A stretch of DNA of 64,000 bases from Paulownia fortunei. Lineage: Eukaryota; Streptophyta; Magnoliopsida; Lamiales; Paulowniaceae. The stretch's first letter is position 1; each line of letters starts with the position of its first letter. A program made the translations under genes and the position numbers. The notes beneath the pieces are model-generated. The model was not told the origin of the DNA. It was given only the letters and a program-made list of their open reading frames with translations, and made no database searches. Below are positions 1 through 12,289 of this stretch, in pieces. The DNA lies in assembly GCA_019321725.1 (NCBI GenBank), contig CM033111.1, positions 3,410,001-3,474,000 of the forward strand. Direction: 5' to 3'.

Positions 1-2154
1 TATGTGTATGTGTTATGTAAATATTGTAGTTTTGAACTATGCAAGCGACAATTTAAAAGCTCTATATGGGATTTAACAATACTCTTTAAAGTTCTTCGGC
101 TTCTCTATCCAATACCATTATTCTAGTTTCAATCACTACTTCATAATCTTAGGTTGTTAATAATTGGTTTAGATCTTGATTCGAAACATCATATCCTTAT
201 TATTCTTGAAAAATTAAAGAATAACCTAAGTTTTGGCTCTGGTTGTTGGCTGCAGATCATGATTAGTTGATCCATAAAAATTCTGAACCCACCCCAACAT
301 ATTATATAAGTAAAAAAATAAAAAATAAAAAATTTAAAACTAAACATTCACAAGACTTGGTACTATGGAGCCCTAAAATTCAAAGAGTTTTGACATTTAG
401 AGAGTGTATACACCATACAGATGTGGTGCATATGGAGGGGCCGGCGGAACAAAATCTTGTGTCTTTTAATTAAGGATCTACTGATGATTGTTATCTAAAA
501 TTCAACAATTAAAACTAGGTTAATCATTGTGTGCAGCACTTTCCAGCACATTCTTTTGCAGAATTAAGGTTTTATTGGCTCGATGTGTAATTTGTCATAA
601 TTCCTTCACTTTTTTGACACTAATTTGTTGACAATTTTTGGCCTCTTTTACTGAAACTGATGAAATTAAGGTATTGTATGTATGGTGGTGGTTGTACATG
701 ACAAGTTATAATTCATATTCATTTTTACTTGCATTTCTTAAATTAAGGAAAAAAAAATTAAAAAAAACTCTGCATAAAGTGGGGTTTGCCTTGTGTGGAA
801 AAAAATAATATTGAATTCCTATTTACAACAGTCATTGCATTTTTTTTCCCCAAAAAAGTTGTAATTTGAAATATTTTTATATTATTATCTTTAAAAATAA
901 TACTAATTGAAAGTTAATAGTACCATATTATTATTTAAGTAGGAGGGTATGTTTGAAACTAAGTAATATTTTGAGAAAATAAATATTTAATTTGTAGTGT
1001 CATATTATTATTTAGTATACTTGAAAAAAAAATTATTCTGAAAAAATAAAAATTTAGTTTGAAACATTATAATAAGAATTTTCATGTCTGCGCTGCAAAC
1101 ATGAAGTGAAATGAAAACGTTGTAAATAGATCGTAAAACAACATAGTGAAATAAAATTTAATTCAAAAAATACAGATTGTCTTCAATGAATTCGACATGA
1201 AAATGAAGTTGAAAATCGGAAGCTATAGAAAGTTCATTTAATTACAAGTTCATTTCCTGCTAATATTATTAGTAGAGCAGTTGTAATTTCTTTTTTATTT
1301 ACACTAAACTTTGTTACAATTAAGTAATCTTTTGTTGTCTCATCTGCAATACGTCCCACGAAACGCATTAATCCGGCGGAATGCCTACAGCCAAATTTCA
1401 AACTAATAATTCCACTCCCAACTTTGTTAAAAGCCTTCCCCCCAGACAAGATGTTGGTGGATCTCATGAATATTCGTGAACTCAGTTCCCCCAACATTTA
1501 ATATGGTTGTATGAATTGAAAGGACTTGGTGGTGTGGGGAGGTGTCCAAAGTGGGTACAGGTTGGTGTGGCTTTACCTATCCCTAACTCTGTTTTCCAAT
1601 GCAATTCCTTAAATCATTCAAGGCCTCTCTAATTCCTACCCCAACTCTCTTGTCTCTATTGTCTCTCTTGTTATCTGCATCAGCCCCCACCATTGAAAAA
1701 ACGATTCATTCTTCTCAGATTCCACTATCCCTTATTGCCCCCCTTCACTTCACAGTTCACATCTTCTCTGTTTGTGGTATTTCAGCGTCACAGTGTGTCT
1801 TGTGTGTGTGTTTAATTGTCTCTATTCTTCTTTGTATTCCTTGTAGTATTTTCTTGAGTCAGTTTGGTGGGGCTGTTCACCTTCTTTTGTCAGGATTCTC
1901 CCTGCCAGTCCCTCAGTCTACCCAAGGCTGACAAAAAGGGGATAGAAGCAAAGAATAAATTCATCCCACCATAAAAAAAACACAATATAGAACAAAGAAT
2001 TAGATCAAAGAATCACAAATCTCCCTCTTTATCTTTTCTTCCATTTTATTCCTTCACATTCTTCAAACCATCTTTCAAGACCAAAAAGCAGTCTTCTTTG
2101 CTTTCGTTTGTTGGTTTTCTTGCCTTAATACAATTCTTTTTCTTTTTGCCAGAG
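1..2154. other. Intergenic DNA and MIZ1-like 5' flank, no gene recognised
   Basis: AT-rich DNA. An 87-codon open frame on the minus strand (1234-1497) has no family I recognise and no supporting signals. From about 1520 the composition becomes pyrimidine-rich (repeated ctct/ttct runs up to 2150), as expected for the promoter and leader of the gene starting at 2155. I see no clear TATA box. Confidence 0.5.
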
Positions 2155-2943
2155 ATGAAGACAATCATGGCTAGAAACCCCCATGACTCATTCTCATTCT
2201 CCAGGAGATACTTCAACTGGAAAAAGAAGGTTGTTGAAGATGAAGAAGACGACATGGAAGAAATCTTGACCTTCGTCTCCTCAAAATCTGAAGAAAGAGT
2301 GAAATCAGAGCAGTTAAATTTTCCACTGCAGCATTCACTCTCCACAGGCTCAGCAAAAGCACCAAGAAAAAAGCTCACACTTATGGCAGTTTCCAAGCTG
2401 CGGTCAGCCCTGGCTCTAGGCAAGGCCAGAGCCCACTTCTCATCGCGCCTGGGCACAAAAGTTGTGGGCACCCTTTTTGGGCACAGGCGTGGTCATGTGC
2501 ATTTTGCATTTCAAGAGGATTTTAAGCTGAGTCCTGCCTTTCTAGTGGAATTGGCAACCCCAACAAGCATTCTTGTCAAGGAAATGGCATCTGGGCTTGT
2601 GAGAATCGCATTGGAATGTGAGAAGAAGACTGAGAAGAAAGGTTTTAAGCTTTTAGAGGAGCCAATTTGGAGGACTTACTGCAATGGGAAGAAGTGTGGG
2701 TATGCAATGAGGAGGGATTGTGGGCCTGAGGAGTGGAAGGTCTTGAATGCCATAGGCCCAATTTCAATGGGGGCAGGGGTGCTTCCCGGGTCAGGGAATG
2801 GGACAGAATCAGATGGGGAGATGATGTACATGAGGGCTAAGTTTGAGAGGGTTGTGGGGAGCAAAGATTCTGAAGCTTTCTACATGATGAATCCTGATGG
2901 AAATGGAGGTCCTGAACTCAGCATCTATTTGCTCAGAGTTTAA
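2155..2943 (+). CDS. MIZU-KUSSEI1-like protein (DUF617 family), single exon, 262 aa
   Basis: MIZ1 is a plant-specific protein needed for root hydrotropism in Arabidopsis. The biochemical activity of the DUF617 family is not established. The N-terminal third (residues 1-100) is basic/acidic and low in complexity, with a K/R patch near 23-25 followed by an acidic run at 28-36. The conserved DUF617 core starts near residue 105 (GTLFGHRRGHVHFAFQ) and runs to the end, through ELATPTSILVKEMASGLVRI (132-151), the IWRTYCNGKKCGYAMRRDCG block (171-190) and the terminal LSIYLLRV. I chose the ATG at 2155 because family members typically begin MKTIMA. An in-frame ATG at 2098 would add 19 hydrophobic residues and is less likely. 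Family members are usually intronless and about 240-300 aa, and this one fits. It appears intact. There is no close neighbour; the next gene is 7.4 kb away. Confidence 0.93.
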   Translation: MKTIMARNPHDSFSFSRRYFNWKKKVVEDEEDDMEEILTFVSSKSEERVKSEQLNFPLQHSLSTGSAKAPRKKLTLMAVSKLRSALALGKARAHFSSRLGTKVVGTLFGHRRGHVHFAFQEDFKLSPAFLVELATPTSILVKEMASGLVRIALECEKKTEKKGFKLLEEPIWRTYCNGKKCGYAMRRDCGPEEWKVLNAIGPISMGAGVLPGSGNGTESDGEMMYMRAKFERVVGSKDSEAFYMMNPDGNGGPELSIYLLRV

Positions 2944-5360
2944 GTTTTACTATATAGTTCTATCAAGTTTTTTCTGTTTATTGTGAGCTTCAGTATTAAT
3001 GTTTAGAGTTGGTTTTTGTGATGAAACCAAGAGTTAAAGAATTGGGGATTAGATTCTCCAAGTAGTTTGGGCAATATTTTCTCTTGAATAAGGGAAATTT
3101 TACTGGTTAGTGGGGTGAGGGGTAGTAGCAAACATGAGATAGTAAAGGTGGTTGGTGGGAAGGTATATCTGTGTATAGGTTCGGTTTTTACTCTTTTCCT
3201 TATTAATGAAAGCAGGAAGCAAATGCAGCAATTATTTTGCATGCACATTTTGGTTCTATTGATTTTGCCATTTCATAATTTATCAAGCATCTCAAATTTA
3301 TTTACTCTATATCTAACTACTAGGAAATTTCATAACTACTTGTTTGGTACTGTCCATATGTGTGAAAGGAGTTGGGAGTAATTGATTCATTTTATTGTAT
3401 TATCATATATATATATATATAAACCTAAGCCCACTTAGGTAGTAGCATGAATAATGAATAGTATCTCATATCTCAAGTGGGGTGGTACCTAAATGCTAGC
3501 ATGAATGATGAAATATTATTTCATATCTTAAGTGAGTAGTACCTAAATGCTACTCCTACTCCTGATCTTCATTTAGTTCTTACAGCAGTTAAAAGGCTGT
3601 TTTGCTTATTTCTGTTAGAGTTCTTTTATTTGTTTGATACTAAGTTGGAAGATGTTTAATTTGTTAGTTTATAGTGTTAGGTATGCAAATAAAGTCCCAT
3701 AAAAATTAAGAGGATTATAAGTTTATAAATATAAAAAATATTTTTATTAGAACGAAACATTTTAAATAAAATTCATAAATAAATTCGTAAGAACTTGAGT
3801 TCAAAATAGATAATATCGTGCAAATATAGAAATATGTTAGTATTCTTAGTACCACAACAGATAAGTGCCAAGTTTGAATGAATATTGTTCTTTTTTCTGG
3901 ATGGTTAAAACTAGGCTTCTCTAGAAGTTGTTTTGTTCACCAGTCATATCTTCTGCCAAGATTTTGAGTACAATTCAGACAACAAAATGTTAATATTTTA
4001 TCCCGGATACACATGGAATTATTGACTGGTAACTATAATACATTTTGTCATTTGGATTAAGTAATCAGGGGATCAGGGCTGATTATAATTTAACAAAAAA
4101 AAAAAACATAAGATTAAGATGACTCAAGAAAGAACATTTGCAATGATTAGGCATGATTTAGCCACGGGCTCAAGACAATCATATACTCCATCACATGTGA
4201 ATGGCCACCCAGTAATGCGTTTCCTCACATCCCCAACACGTGGTGATGAGTTCTTATTTTCTTGAATTTGAAGTTAGATTTCGGTTTTGGGCTACAATCA
4301 ATTATGATTATTTTTTATTTATGATGAATATACATCTATTTATTTATTTACTTATTTTTTACACTATATGTAGTTTTCGCAGAAGTAATTAAATCTATAT
4401 GATATAAACGTGTTTTTCGATACCAATGTCATTATCTTGAATAAAAGTAGTTGTTATAATGCTCTTATAATGATGCCTCCTTGGGAAAAATGGTGCAAAA
4501 CACTTTATATGGTCTGTTGAGCAGGGTCCAGATTAGGACAATAGCACTTGATATTGTTGCCTAATATGATCAGATTCAACCCCCATTCATACATCAATGC
4601 TAAGTATTGATACAACATTGTGTCCGATAATGTTCCTTGATATGTAGTTGGATTGACGAGTGGATAAGAAGCCATACGTTCTACTTAACAACTACTCTAC
4701 AAGAATTTAATTTGATCCTTTGTTTAGCCCATTTTTGTTGTTAGTCTCTCTTTTCTGGCTAATAATACACTAATTTTTTTTTTAAATATATATATTTTAA
4801 AAATATCACATAATTATATGTATAATAAATTTTAAAAAATAAAAAAAATTAAAAGTAACGAATTCAAAAATAAAAATTTAAAATTTGTTTATATGTCCAT
4901 TTATAATAGTAAAAAAATCATTGCAGACAAGACTAGTGTGGGTGGGTTAGGACATTGCCTTCCCTCATCAGTATTCACTGACCACTCACTGAAACTTCAA
5001 ACATGGTGCCAATAAGATAGAAAGGATGTCGAGGGCAGGCAGAGAATTGTACCAGAGATTGTTGGGTACAGCTGTGGCAAACATGTCCACGCCTTGTTAG
5101 TCAAGTCTAATTTCTTTGATCATCAGCCCAGTAAGTATCCCATTATTTTCAAAAGGTTTTTATTCTTTTTAGGCACCAAAGTCTGCTTCCTGCTTTACAC
5201 ATCGATCATGCCCTTATATTTCATCCCACCCACCCCCCTCCACTTTTTTTTCTCTCCATTTCAAGATTTGCTTCAACATAAAAAGAAGGGCAAAAAAAGG
5301 TACAATTACTATCATGGAATACTAAAGGAGCTACCAAATAATTTTCACACAAATAAGACC

Positions 5361-5400
5361 CCCACACCCCACACCCCACACCCCACACCCCACACCCCTC
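5361..5400 (+). repeat. CACACCC heptamer minisatellite
   Basis: About five tandem copies of a 7-bp unit (CCCACAC), with degenerate continuation into cccctcaccccaaccccg. The unit has the length of the plant telomere heptamer but not its sequence (CCCTAAA). Confidence 0.8.
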
Positions 5401-5587
5401 ACCCCAACCCCGCCAAAAAAAAATTAAAAAAAAAAGGAAACTCTTAGGGCCATCCCATCTATAAAGATTGATTCATAAATCTTGCTAAAAGTCGGTCTAA
5501 TCATTATTATATTTACCGTTATAAGAAATGTTATAATCAATGGTCTGTTTTGATTTGCATCTCACTCAATATTTTATACACACCTAC

Positions 5588-5606
5588 ATATATATATATA
5601 TATATA
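5588..5606. repeat. (TA)n microsatellite
   Basis: Uninterrupted alternating T/A run in intergenic DNA. Confidence 0.85.
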
Positions 5607-8012
5607 CGATGAGATGTATATTCAGTACATATCACCGGATATAATATCTACAAAACTACATTTGTTTCTCTTTATTGCAACTTTGTTCAATTTTTTGCTT
5701 TTTTAACTTGAATCTTTAATATTTAAATGTGAGTTAGATAGCCATTCAGCTTTGAATTAAATAACCATTGGCTGGAGTTTGGTGAAGTTATGTTGACAAC
5801 CAGCCCATGAGTTTATCTTCTTATTAGATTAATATTAAATGGGCCTCTAATGGAAGCAGGTCGTATTGGCCCAAATTTAAAAAGAAGCAAGAGCCGACTG
5901 AAATAAATGAGATTAGTAATTAAAGTTTGTTGGGCCTTTTAGAATTGTCCCCAAAAAAACAGGTTAGTCCGAGCAAACTCATATGCTGCATAGTAACCAA
6001 TTCAAGATTTGAAAATTATTGGTTAGCTACTAAAATTTATATTATTTGGAATAAACTAAATTTTTTTTGAAAAAAATTCCTCTATATAATAAAATTCATC
6101 ATTAAAATTTATAATTAATTTCAAAATATAGCGATACAAAATTTATAATTATTTTATAAAAATAAGATATTTATGTGTGAAAATTGTTAATAGAAATTAT
6201 GTTATCTAGTAAGCTTATTATATATATTTTGAAAAAATAAAAATAATTACTATAATATAATTTTATTAAAATAGAAATAAAATTCAAAAATAAATTGCTA
6301 TTTTAATTAAAAAAATTAGGAGATTTTGTCATATTATCATTTATGAAAAATACATACGTGATCCCAACATACTAAAAAGTTATATTAAAAAATAAGTTAA
6401 TCGAGCTCAATTTATATATCTGATTAAATTAACACTTTTTTCAAACTTGGCTTGACTAATAATCTACCTCACTCAAACATAATTTCAAGCTTTTCATTAC
6501 ACTGCTTTGGAAAATAACACTTTGATATCTATTTCCAGTTCAATTTAACGTGGACAGATTAGGAGATTAAAAAATAAAATAAAATTGCAATTTAATTTTC
6601 ATTAATATTATTAACCATAGTTGACAATGTTTTGAACTAAACAAGGGAGATCATATAAGCCATGTTGGTCCGAGCTAGTAGCAGTTGGAGCCAAATGATG
6701 TGCAACTGTTGGTTATCCAATCTCCTAATTTAGCAGAACATGAAGCAAAGCTATTAACAAGCAACTTGATATCATGAATAACGGTGCCAACATCAGAAAT
6801 ATCAGTTTTGCGAGAAGTAATTTTATTGACTAAAATCGTACGATCCCCCTTCGAGTTTGATGGTACATGACCCAACGCAAGAAGCCCAATACCCAACATA
6901 AGAACGTTCAATTATGAAAACAGAATTTAGTTTGAATTATTCCTACGCGCCTGATAGGGTTAAGTTCATTACGAGTTATTATAAATACTCATCGTACTTT
7001 AAAAAGAGGTAAACAGTTCATTTTATGAAAAACATCCTCTAAATTTTATTTACTGAATTCTCTATTTATTTTTGATTTGAAAATTTTCGTTGGACAACCT
7101 CGATGCCTTCGACTCGTTGTGTTATATGCAATAATTCAATTTTCGATTGTCATCCAACTTAGAGTAAGAAATAAGAAGTGATACCGTATCAAAGTTCAAT
7201 ACTCGTCCATCCTTGCTTAGGCCCCAATCCCCATTCCAATGCTTCATTCGCTGCAACTGCTTTAATATATTCTAGCGATGATGGAAATATACAGATTATG
7301 TATTTGTTTAACAGCCAAGCACCACATTTTAATTGTGGAACAATTTATTTTTTTTAACACAGCCCAACAATGTCTATACCACTTTCATCTTATTCATTGA
7401 AATTCGCCCCATCAAGATTGATTGAAAAGATTCATAAAATCATAAAAATAAGCTTGCTTGTTATCTAAGGCACCTAGATTGCTGCTTAAAAAATGATATT
7501 TAATTTGCTAGTAATTGTAAGCAGATATACATGCATATACACACACATATACAGGATAAAACATAAAAGCATAGGTTGTTCAAGTAATCACCATTTGTGC
7601 ACAAACTTGAACAGCTTGCCTTAAATTTTCATTTTACAATAAAATATTCATGCCGGATTATTTTTTAACACAATGCAATCCCACTCCGCTGTTCTTCCTC
7701 CCATTCTTCCCGTCCCGACAGGATAGAAAACAAAGCAGGGTATGAATAGAATCGCCTTTCCCAAAAAGTCATCCTTTGAGGAAAGTGTAATAACATTGTC
7801 TAGCTCCATGGAATCTAAATGAAGTATCGACAAATTTGGTTTATACGACGGTGTTCGATGTTTAAAAGTCACATTCAAATAAGTAAACTAACTTTTACAT
7901 GTTTTATATATCCCTTATTTTTATAATAAAATATAATTATCTTGTAACCTTAGCACAAGAACTAGAGCACCACAAATAAACACCGACACGGTTAGATTGT
8001 TTATAATGAACA

Positions 8013-8038
8013 ATATATATATATATATATATATATAT
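8013..8038. repeat. (AT)n microsatellite
   Basis: Perfect alternating A/T run of about 13 units in intergenic DNA. Confidence 0.9.
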
Positions 8039-9244
8039 CAAGTTGAACTATTCTATGTACGGTAGAGTAGGGTTTTCTTAATTTATTTATTTTTTCCCAC
8101 TTGATTGTTGTTTAGGTTTCTCTGATTTTCAATGGTATTGAATGAAATTCTAAGATTTATTTATAAATTATAGCCAGGAAAGAATTTCTTTTTTTTTTTC
8201 TCCAGGTCTTCGGATCCGGTCCCATTCTCTTTCATGGTTGAAATTTTTACTTGTGGTTGAATGACTATTTTGTTCAAAAGTTCAAGTAAGTAGATATTTT
8301 TTTGGTCAATGTCTTCAATGAGACATAAAAGGTTGGCAATATTAAATTTTCTTCTCAATTAGGCCTACATTTATTAATTTCAAAAGGGAGAAAAATTCAA
8401 ACGATTCCATGACGAACAAATTTATTTATTTATTTATTTACAATTGTCCATATCAATTTTCCTTCTCTTCATTTCAATTAAATCCACCTCCACTCTAAGA
8501 CAGGCCATCGACCTATTAGATCATAACTTTAATACTATACTTCACTTAATTTTGACAAAAAAAATAACTAAAATTAAAACCAAGAATAACTGAGATATTG
8601 CCTGTCATTACGAACGCATTTTTCTTTCATGATAGATGAATTTATGGTAACATAATTAATTTCTTTATTGAAGTTGATAAATTGGCCTAGTTATTTTGCT
8701 TTATAAATATATTCCCTACCATAAATTTGGTTTGTTGATTTGAAAAATTGAATAATATACACAACACTCACAATATTTAGATATCAGAATATGAAAAACA
8801 CACAATCTCTCTCAAACTAGGGACCAATGATTGAACGTTTGGAAGATCAGAATAAAGAGATTAAGGGCTGCCAGCGAAGATAAGTTAGGACTATAATTGC
8901 CTATGACAAAAGGCAATGACCAATTTATTACAATCTTGTATGGGACAACAAAGAAAAAGAGCAAGAAAAGTTGTTTAAATTAGTTGTATATTATTATTAC
9001 ACTTTGCTCCGTGTGGACTGACGGACGGACTATGGATTGTACAATTGACAACTGGGCCTTAGCTAGGGTTGACCCAAGACCATATATAATATAACATTTC
9101 CAGTTTTCCACAGCTACACTGAAAGTCAATACACACACTCAGGGTGAACAAATTCAACCTGTAAATGCTTAATTCTGGCCATACACCAAAATAATTAGGA
9201 TATATCACAACAATAAAGCTCCTCCATTAGTTAGAAATTAATTA

Positions 9245-9428
9245 CAGGGTGAATTATAAAAATTAATCTTGAGGTTTAAGTTATTTGTTAAAAAAATTAT
9301 TTAAGTTTGTAAATTATAAATACGTTGGAGATATTTTTAAAATAAGAAAGTTTTGATAATTTCAAAAAATAATTGATTTTTTTAATAATTATTCTAAATC
9401 TCAAATGTTGTTTTTATAATTTATCCTA
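9245..9428. mobile_element. MITE-like foldback element, about 185 bp
   Basis: The left end (gggtgaattataaaaattaa) and the reverse complement of the right end (aggataaattataaaaacaa) match imperfectly over roughly 30 bp, so the two ends form terminal inverted repeats. The interior is AT-rich and has no coding capacity. The size fits a miniature inverted-repeat element. A target-site duplication is not clear: the flanks share only approximate AATTA-type sequence. Which transposase family would mobilise it is unknown. Confidence 0.5.
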
Positions 9429-9788
9429 AATTATAATAATTCATTTTATAACTACATTTTCATATCACAATAGTAAACGTACTACATTCTGGCTTTCTCA
9501 CTGCACCAGTTTCTAAGTTAGAACCTAAATAATTAGTGGCCAGTGTTAATGCCAGAGCAATTTCCATCTTGCCAGAGCAAACTTACACAATATTCACATT
9601 TTTTCATCCTCTTAAGGACCATAATGCTTTGCGGAAATGGAAGATTCCATGAAAGTGGGAATGTTGAGAGAGAGAAAATAACAATGAAATAAAGGGTAGT
9701 ATTGACAATAAAAAAAAATTTGCTCTGTCAAGAGGGAAATTGATCTGGCAATATCATTTACCTTATTAGTATCAGCCCAATAGTGTAT

Positions 9789-9799
9789 ATCTATCTATC

Positions 9800-9846
<47 letters not shown>
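9789..9846. repeat. Compound microsatellite (ATCT)n(AC)n(AT)n
   Basis: Three adjoining simple-repeat tracts: about four ATCT units, about 13 AC units, then an AT run ending near 9846. Confidence 0.9.
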
Positions 9847-10331
9847 GTATGGAACTTGTGAATAGCATTAAATGTTCAAAAGGAACACTAAGAGAAAAAT
9901 GTAACAATTACATATAAAAACCTGAGAAAAAATAAAGAAAAAGAAAAAAAGGGTATGGAATTGGATGAGGAAATATAGTCCATGGATATATATAGAATAC
10001 AACCTGCAATGATAAAAATTGAATAAACAAAACAATTGAATTTATAGTACTAAATTAATTTCTGACACAACCTAAAGTACGATGATAATGATATATCATC
10101 AGGCCACCTAATCTGTAAATTCATATCCGTTGACAACAAATAAAATCTCTATCTGTACAGTTTTTCAAGAACCTTATCAGTGCTTCATCATCATTTGATG
10201 TTAGGCTAACATAAAAATTCATCACTACCATGTAACCAAAAATAAAAAATAAAAAATAAAAAATAATAATAATACTCGGTTCTAATGAATCAAGTGGGAT
10301 GTATTATAGGTGGTAGAACTTCTGCACATTT

Positions 10332-10625
10332 TCAATTTTGAGGTGAAGAATTGTGCCTCTTTGATGGACCAGAAGGAGGAATGGGGACACCTTTAGGAAG
10401 TCTAGTGAAGTACAAGCCATCAGCTGGTAACTTTTCCTTGTTCTCTTGAAAATACTTCAAAGCCATTGCAGAAACATCATTCTCCTTCATCACCATCATC
10501 ATCGTCCTTCCTGGCCTAATCGCGACGCAAGAATTCAACAGAAAAAAGCCAATAAAAACTACGGAAATAATCTTTCGCCACGAGCTTATTAGGGTTTTCG
10601 AAGAGTAATCACAAGAACAAGCCAT
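10332..10625 (-). CDS. IDA-like secreted peptide precursor, 97 aa
   Basis: The precursor matches the INFLORESCENCE DEFICIENT IN ABSCISSION family. These peptides are secreted and, in Arabidopsis, bind HAESA-type LRR receptor kinases to trigger cell separation. There is a basic N-terminus, then a hydrophobic signal-peptide segment (about residues 20-36, IISVVFIGFFLLNSCVA), a variable middle, and the C-terminal family motif: PKGV at 77-80 and PIPPSGPSKRHN at 81-92. Arabidopsis IDA has Ala where this has Gly86, and Gly also occurs in IDA-like members. A five-residue tail (SSPQN) follows and would need trimming. The frame is open further upstream to 10868, but the ATG at 10625 gives the right length and places the signal peptide at the N-terminus; the upstream part is leader. 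There is no intron, as expected for the family. Which member it is cannot be decided here. Confidence 0.92.
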   Translation of the reverse strand: MACSCDYSSKTLISSWRKIISVVFIGFFLLNSCVAIRPGRTMMMVMKENDVSAMALKYFQENKEKLPADGLYFTRLPKGVPIPPSGPSKRHNSSPQN

Positions 10626-10731
10626 GAGAGAATGATTTGAGTTCCTTTCTTTTTTGGGCTCTCTCTTTTTAGGGTTTTTGGATATATAGAGGTATATGTG
10701 TATATAGCTTTTCTTGAACAGGAAGAAGGGG

Positions 10732-10739
10732 TTTATATA
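10732..10739 (-). promoter_or_regulatory. TATA box of the IDA-like gene
   Basis: TATATAAA on the minus strand, about 110 bases upstream of the chosen ATG. This would leave a leader of roughly 75-80 bases. Assigned by consensus and position only. Confidence 0.5.
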
Positions 10740-11091
10740 TAAATGGAGTGGGAGTTTTGTACTTGCATGGGGAAGCATAAAAAAGGTTAGGAAAATGCGA
10801 TGTGAATACATGAGAAAGAGCAATATTAGAATTCTTGGTATATTTTTTTGCAAGTATTTTACACGCAATAGGGTGTTGAATTTTCAATGTCAACGGTTTA
10901 CGAAATTATAGTGGAATTCTATATATTGAATGCCGGCTCCTATTTTCTTCAATTTTTTTGAGGTCAAGAAGGATAAGTTTCCTTGAAATTTCTTGTACGT
11001 ATGTTGCAAATATGTCACGCGACAGATTTTCGTATTGGGGTTGAAATTTTAGTAATATATATTAGTAATTAAATTGTGCTAATGAAATGTG

Positions 11092-11099
11092 CCACGTGG
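11092..11099. promoter_or_regulatory. Perfect palindromic G-box (CCACGTGG)
   Basis: The element lies about 470 bases upstream of the IDA-like start codon. CCACGTGG is the core bound by plant bHLH and bZIP factors, including those of ABA and light responses. Its role here is inferred from position alone. Confidence 0.35.
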
Positions 11100-12289
11100 T
11101 GAACTTGAAAAGTTATACCAGCCTATATTAAATTTTTTAATTAAGCTCGGCCAAGTGCCATACCTACTAATTTAGAAAAAATAATTAATTGTCTTAGTTT
11201 TATTTAATCTGAAATTGACCATAAGTTAGATGTAAGCAAAAATTTCCCTAGTCCTTCTATTGTTATTTAAATTTCAATTTCTGTGATTAATTATTACCCC
11301 CCTGTATTGTTTTTTAAGATATGTTATTTAGCAGCACTCTTCAATAGATCTTGCCCTACACCAATTTTTTTGAATCTTTCACCAAAAAATAATGCAATCT
11401 ATATAATACCACAAATTTTATATTTTCAAAAATTCAGACAAAATTCTCTATTGCAAATCTTACTACATACACTCTATTATATGATATTAATTGTCGTTAT
11501 ATATATTTTATGCTAAGATTTTACATGTTTCAAGTTATGAAGGTGCAGTCGACACTTATTTAATGCCTTTGTCTATAATTAATATCCAGAGTTCCCTTAA
11601 GTTCGGTCCATGTTTGATGCACTCCATGAATATAATTGCTTCTTTTGGCTGGAAAAAAAGTGGTAAATTACCTAAAATAAAGAGATCTTTTGCGTGCGAA
11701 GCCACCACAAGAAACCAAGCTACAAAGGGTCCACTAATTAACAATTGATTTGATTAAAGTCGAAAGCGATAGACATCTGCAATTAATGGTACGTAATATT
11801 GGTATCCATCAGTTTAGATTCTTAGTAAATAAAATTCTATCGTATCACAGTTTCATAATTATTTAGACTAGGATGCAGTATTAATTTTGTAATTACATGT
11901 GTATGTGTATATATATTAGAGACTTCGAACATAGGCAGATTGATCGTTTTACAAAAAATTTCGAGTTTATTGCATCCGATTTATCAAGATTGAATCCAAG
12001 AATGTCTCAACTTGAGTGAGAAAATAGTATTCAATTTCAAAGTCAACTGTTAACTGGAAATCTTGACCATTAATTTAGATTGGTTATTCATGTTATGACG
12101 AGGAAAAAAAGAAAAGGGTGATGCATACCAGAAAAGACCGACAGAAAAAGACCGACATTCGATCATTAAGAGTTGAGATAGTAAACGTAACTTAGCTTAG
12201 ACCGGCGACTAAGGAAATTGGGTTGTTGGGAACAAAGGGAAGCGCGAATGGAATTGGTCATATTTGAAGCAATGAAACACTAAATTGAA

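Larger units (their letters stand above)
2944..10331. other. Gene-poor intergenic region, 7.4 kb
   Basis: AT-rich DNA. It starts with the 3' flank of the MIZ1-like gene and ends at the 3' side of the IDA-like gene. It holds simple repeats (near 3405, 5588, 8013, 9789), a CACACCC heptamer minisatellite (5361-5400) and a MITE-like foldback (9245-9428). Short open frames at 5094-5447, 6675-6911, 7648-7878 and 8161-8358 show no recognisable family or splice structure and I do not call them genes. Confidence 0.5.

Noticed and set aside
1599..1931. 110-codon open frame upstream of the MIZ1-like gene
   Set aside because: Ser/Leu/Ile-rich translation of pyrimidine-rich leader DNA, no family match, and it lies in the expected promoter/5' UTR.
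2046..2471. 141-codon minus-strand frame overlapping the MIZ1-like gene
   Set aside because: Antisense shadow of the DUF617 coding sequence.
6675..6911. 78-codon minus-strand frame with protein-like composition
   Set aside because: No recognisable domain, splice context or neighbouring exon; could be a fragment of an old gene but not supportable.
7648..7878. 76-codon minus-strand frame
   Set aside because: Considered as an F-box/DUF295-like fragment, but no diagnostic motif was present.
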